From: Chloroflexota bacterium | GTDB lineage: Bacteria; Chloroflexota; Anaerolineae; Anaerolineales; Villigracilaceae | Direction of reading: 5' to 3' | Assembly (NCBI GenBank): GCA_021796315.1 | Contig: JAJYOH010000276.1 | Coordinates: 1-7,650, forward strand | DNA length: 7,650 bases | Shown here: positions 4,973-7,650 of the stretch, in pieces | Position numbering within the stretch: the first letter of the stretch is position 1 | How the letters are laid out: every line of letters starts with the position of its first letter | Translations under genes and position numbers: made by a program | The notes under the pieces: generated by a model | The model's input: only the letters and a program-made list of their open reading frames with translations | What the model was told of the DNA's origin: nothing | The model's database searches: none

Positions 4973-5914
4973 ATGGGATCAAACGCAAATTCTAATCACG
5001 TTAAAGTTTTGGTGCTCGGATCGGGTCCGGCTGGACTTTCCGCCGCGCTATATGCGGCTCGTGCGGAACTTGCACCGGTGGTGCTGACAGGGATGCAGCT
5101 TGGCGGTCAGGCCGCATTGACTTATACCATCGAGAATTATCCCGGCTTTCCCGAAGGAGTGGGCGGGACGCAGTTGGGCGAATTGTTCCAAAAACAGGCC
5201 GAACATTTCGGCGCAAAAGTGGAGTACGATACGGCCAGCGCAGTGGACCTTTCACAGCGCCCGTTCAAAGTCACGACGGATAGCGGCGAGTACGCAGCAG
5301 ATAGCTTGATCATCTCCACCGGCGCGGACCCAAACAAGTTGAAAGTTCCGGGTGAACAGGAATTGACCGGACGCGGCGTTTCATATTGCGCCACCTGCGA
5401 CGGCTGGTTTTTCAAGGATAAAAAAGTTGTCATCGTCGGCGGCGGCGATAGCGCACTTGAAGAAGGTTTGTTCATCACACGCTACGCTTCATCCGTGACC
5501 ATCATTCATCGCCGCGAAGAATTGCGCGCCAGCCCTCTCTTGCAGAAGCGGGCAATGGAACACCCCAAAGTTAATTTCATTTGGAATTCTGTTGTGACCG
5601 AAGTGGTCGGAACCGATAAGCTCGAAGCCTTGAAGTTGAAGAACGTCAAAACCGGTGAAGTGACAACCTTTGAAACGGACGGCCTGTTCATCTTCATCGG
5701 CCACACGCCAAATACGCAAATGTTCCAGGGACAACTGGAAATGAGCGATCTCGGTTACATTGTCGTCAACGATAAAATGGAAACCAGCGTCGAGGGTGTG
5801 TACGCGGCGGGGGAGGCCGCTGACGCGCACTTCCGCCAGGTCATCACATCGGCGGGCATGGGCGCAGCAGCCGCCATTCAGGCGACACATTTCCTCGAAG
5901 CGGTAACCGTCTAA
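4973..5914 (+). CDS. trxB: Thioredoxin reductase (NADPH, flavoprotein)
   Basis: This 313-residue low-molecular-weight thioredoxin reductase uses NADPH to reduce a thioredoxin-like partner disulfide through FAD and a redox-active cysteine pair in the cytosol. The FAD-binding GSGPAG is at 16-21, with the following ENYPGFP at 54-60. The redox centre CATC is at residues 139-142, followed by DGWFF. The NADPH-binding GGGDSALEE is at 156-164, and HRR (179-181) with R185 is the usual 2'-phosphate signature. The C-terminal FAD motif reads GVYAAGEAAD (275-284), with Glu281 where the classical family has Asp (AAGD). The length is typical. AAGGTG (4956-4961) lies 11 bases before the ATG, a slightly long spacing. 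A strong terminator follows, so the gene is probably transcribed alone. No thioredoxin gene is in the window. Confidence 0.95.
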   Translation: MGSNANSNHVKVLVLGSGPAGLSAALYAARAELAPVVLTGMQLGGQAALTYTIENYPGFPEGVGGTQLGELFQKQAEHFGAKVEYDTASAVDLSQRPFKVTTDSGEYAADSLIISTGADPNKLKVPGEQELTGRGVSYCATCDGWFFKDKKVVIVGGGDSALEEGLFITRYASSVTIIHRREELRASPLLQKRAMEHPKVNFIWNSVVTEVVGTDKLEALKLKNVKTGEVTTFETDGLFIFIGHTPNTQMFQGQLEMSDLGYIVVNDKMETSVEGVYAAGEAADAHFRQVITSAGMGAAAAIQATHFLEAVTV

Positions 5915-5935
5915 CGGTCCGGAATGAAGCGAAGG

Positions 5936-5977
5936 AAGGACTTTCACAGGTTTTAAGGCCTGTGGAAGTCCTTTTTT
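5936..5977 (+). terminator. Intrinsic terminator after trxB
   Basis: A 15-base stem (5936-5950 with 5959-5973), perfect except for one G-U wobble, closes an 8-base loop and is followed at once by a run of T (5972-5977). It lies 21 bases past the trxB stop and separates trxB from mdh. Confidence 0.9.
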
Positions 5978-6004
5978 ATGTGAAAAAAGTGACAAATTGT
6001 ACTT

Positions 6005-6996
<992 letters not shown>

Positions 6997-7003
6997 ATAC
7001 CGC

Positions 7004-7040
7004 CAAACATCGAACATCTTCTTTTGATGTTCGATGTTTG
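7004..7040 (+). terminator. Perfect 15-bp hairpin between mdh and citrate synthase
   Basis: CAAACATCGAACATC (7004-7018) is exactly complementary to 7026-7040, with a 7-base TTCTTTT loop. Each arm contains a repeated ACATC(GA) unit. The stem is followed only by ATTTTC, a weak T-tract, so it may act as a leaky terminator or as an mRNA-stabilising 3' structure for mdh and not as a full stop. It ends 35 bases before the citrate synthase start. Confidence 0.6.
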
Positions 7041-7075
7041 ATTTTCAATACAAAATATTTTCAAAGGAGCTTCCC

Positions 7076-7650
7076 ATGATTTTGCATGACAAGATTGCAG
7101 AACAACTTCCCGGCTGGCGCGAACGCTACAAAGCGCTTGCCAAAGAACATGCGGATGTGGTCGTCGGCCACGTCACGGTTGGAGAAGTCGTCGGCGGTAT
7201 GCGCGACATCAAATCGCTGGTGACAGACATATCATTCGTTGATCCGGCGGAGGGCATCCGTTTCCGCGGCATGTCCATCCCCGAAGTGCTCAAGGCGCTT
7301 CCCAAGGCGCGCGGCAACAAGATTCCATTGGTCGGCGGCCTGTATTACCTGTTGATGGTTGGTGAAGTCCCCACCAAGGAGCAGGCGCTGGAAGTCGAGG
7401 CCGAGTGGGCCAAGCGCGCCACTGTTCCCGATTACGTTTTCAAGATGATCAAGTCCATGCCCAAAGAGACACACCCGATGACGCTGTTCTCGCAGGCCGT
7501 GCTGGCTTTGCAGAATGGCTCCGTCTTCGCTCATCAATATCACAGCATGAAGAAGGATGTCTATTGGGAAGCCGCGCTCGACGATAGTATGGATTTGACC
7601 GCCAAGTTGCCGGTACTCGCAGCCTTTATTTATCGCATGAAATATTTCGG
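7076..7650 (+). CDS. gltA: Citrate synthase, eukaryotic (mitochondrial)-like type, 5' part
   Basis: Translation from the ATG at 7076 is open through the end of the window: 191 codons plus two bases, with no stop. The product resembles the mitochondrial-type citrate synthase of eukaryotes and of bacteria such as Geobacter, not the E. coli hexameric or Bacillus types. Recognisable blocks are GGMRDIKSLVTDISFVDP (40-57), EGIRFRGMSIPE (59-70), LPKA (75-78), EWAKRA (110-115), HPMTLFSQAVLALQ (133-146) and MDLTAKLPVLAAFIYRMKY (172-190). The catalytic His, His and Asp lie in the C-terminal half, outside the window. There is no targeting peptide. Assuming the usual length of about 430-440 residues, a little under half is present. 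AAAGGAG (7063-7069) lies six bases before the start. It condenses oxaloacetate, made by the neighbouring malate dehydrogenase, with acetyl-CoA. Confidence 0.92.
   Translation, partial: MILHDKIAEQLPGWRERYKALAKEHADVVVGHVTVGEVVGGMRDIKSLVTDISFVDPAEGIRFRGMSIPEVLKALPKARGNKIPLVGGLYYLLMVGEVPTKEQALEVEAEWAKRATVPDYVFKMIKSMPKETHPMTLFSQAVLALQNGSVFAHQYHSMKKDVYWEAALDDSMDLTAKLPVLAAFIYRMKYF

Noticed and set aside
5489..5995. Open frame of 168 codons on the minus strand over trxB
   Set aside because: It is antisense to the NADPH and FAD domains of trxB, starts within or beyond the trxB terminator, and has no family resemblance.

Overview
The window looks like chromosomal DNA from a member of the Chloroflexota, probably Anaerolineae-like. 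The best clue is the malate dehydrogenase, whose sequence resembles what I remember of the Chloroflexus enzyme. The citrate synthase is of the mitochondrial-like class found in some anaerobic bacteria, and the DUF1992 protein and the ABC1-family kinase fit the same picture. This assignment comes from recalled family resemblance, not from a search.

Left part (1-2810). A small DUF1992 gene reads leftward (547 to 224). Next to it is a 157-bp element with perfect 11-bp inverted ends (564-720). The right end of this element appears to supply the -35 box of the promoter for a UbiB/ABC1/AarF-type kinase gene (771-2462, plus strand). That gene is followed by a short imperfect inverted-repeat element and a strong bidirectional terminator (2550-2590). 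The terminator is shared with a convergent gene for a 71-residue charged protein (2809 to 2594).

Middle part (2811-4972). This is the accessory-looking stretch. It carries a secreted or lipoprotein-like erythromycin-esterase-family gene on the minus strand (4240 to 2933). Upstream of it lies an 85-bp inverted-repeat structure with RYYYAAC/GTTRRRY ends, and downstream a 31-bp inverted repeat ending in GTTAGGC. Both are reminiscent of integron attC sites, though neither is canonical and no integrase is visible. Beyond the esterase is a frameshifted, N-terminally truncated remnant of a small asparaginase gene on the minus strand (about 4880 to 4585). The likely trxB promoter lies in or at the edge of this remnant.

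Right part (4973-7650). Three housekeeping genes lie on the plus strand: thioredoxin reductase (trxB) with a strong terminator, malate dehydrogenase (mdh), and the first 191 codons of a eukaryotic-type citrate synthase that runs off the window. mdh and the citrate synthase make and use oxaloacetate in consecutive TCA-cycle steps. They are separated by 79 bp containing a perfect 15-bp hairpin, which could attenuate read-through. I see no tRNA, rRNA, CRISPR array, transposase or phage gene.
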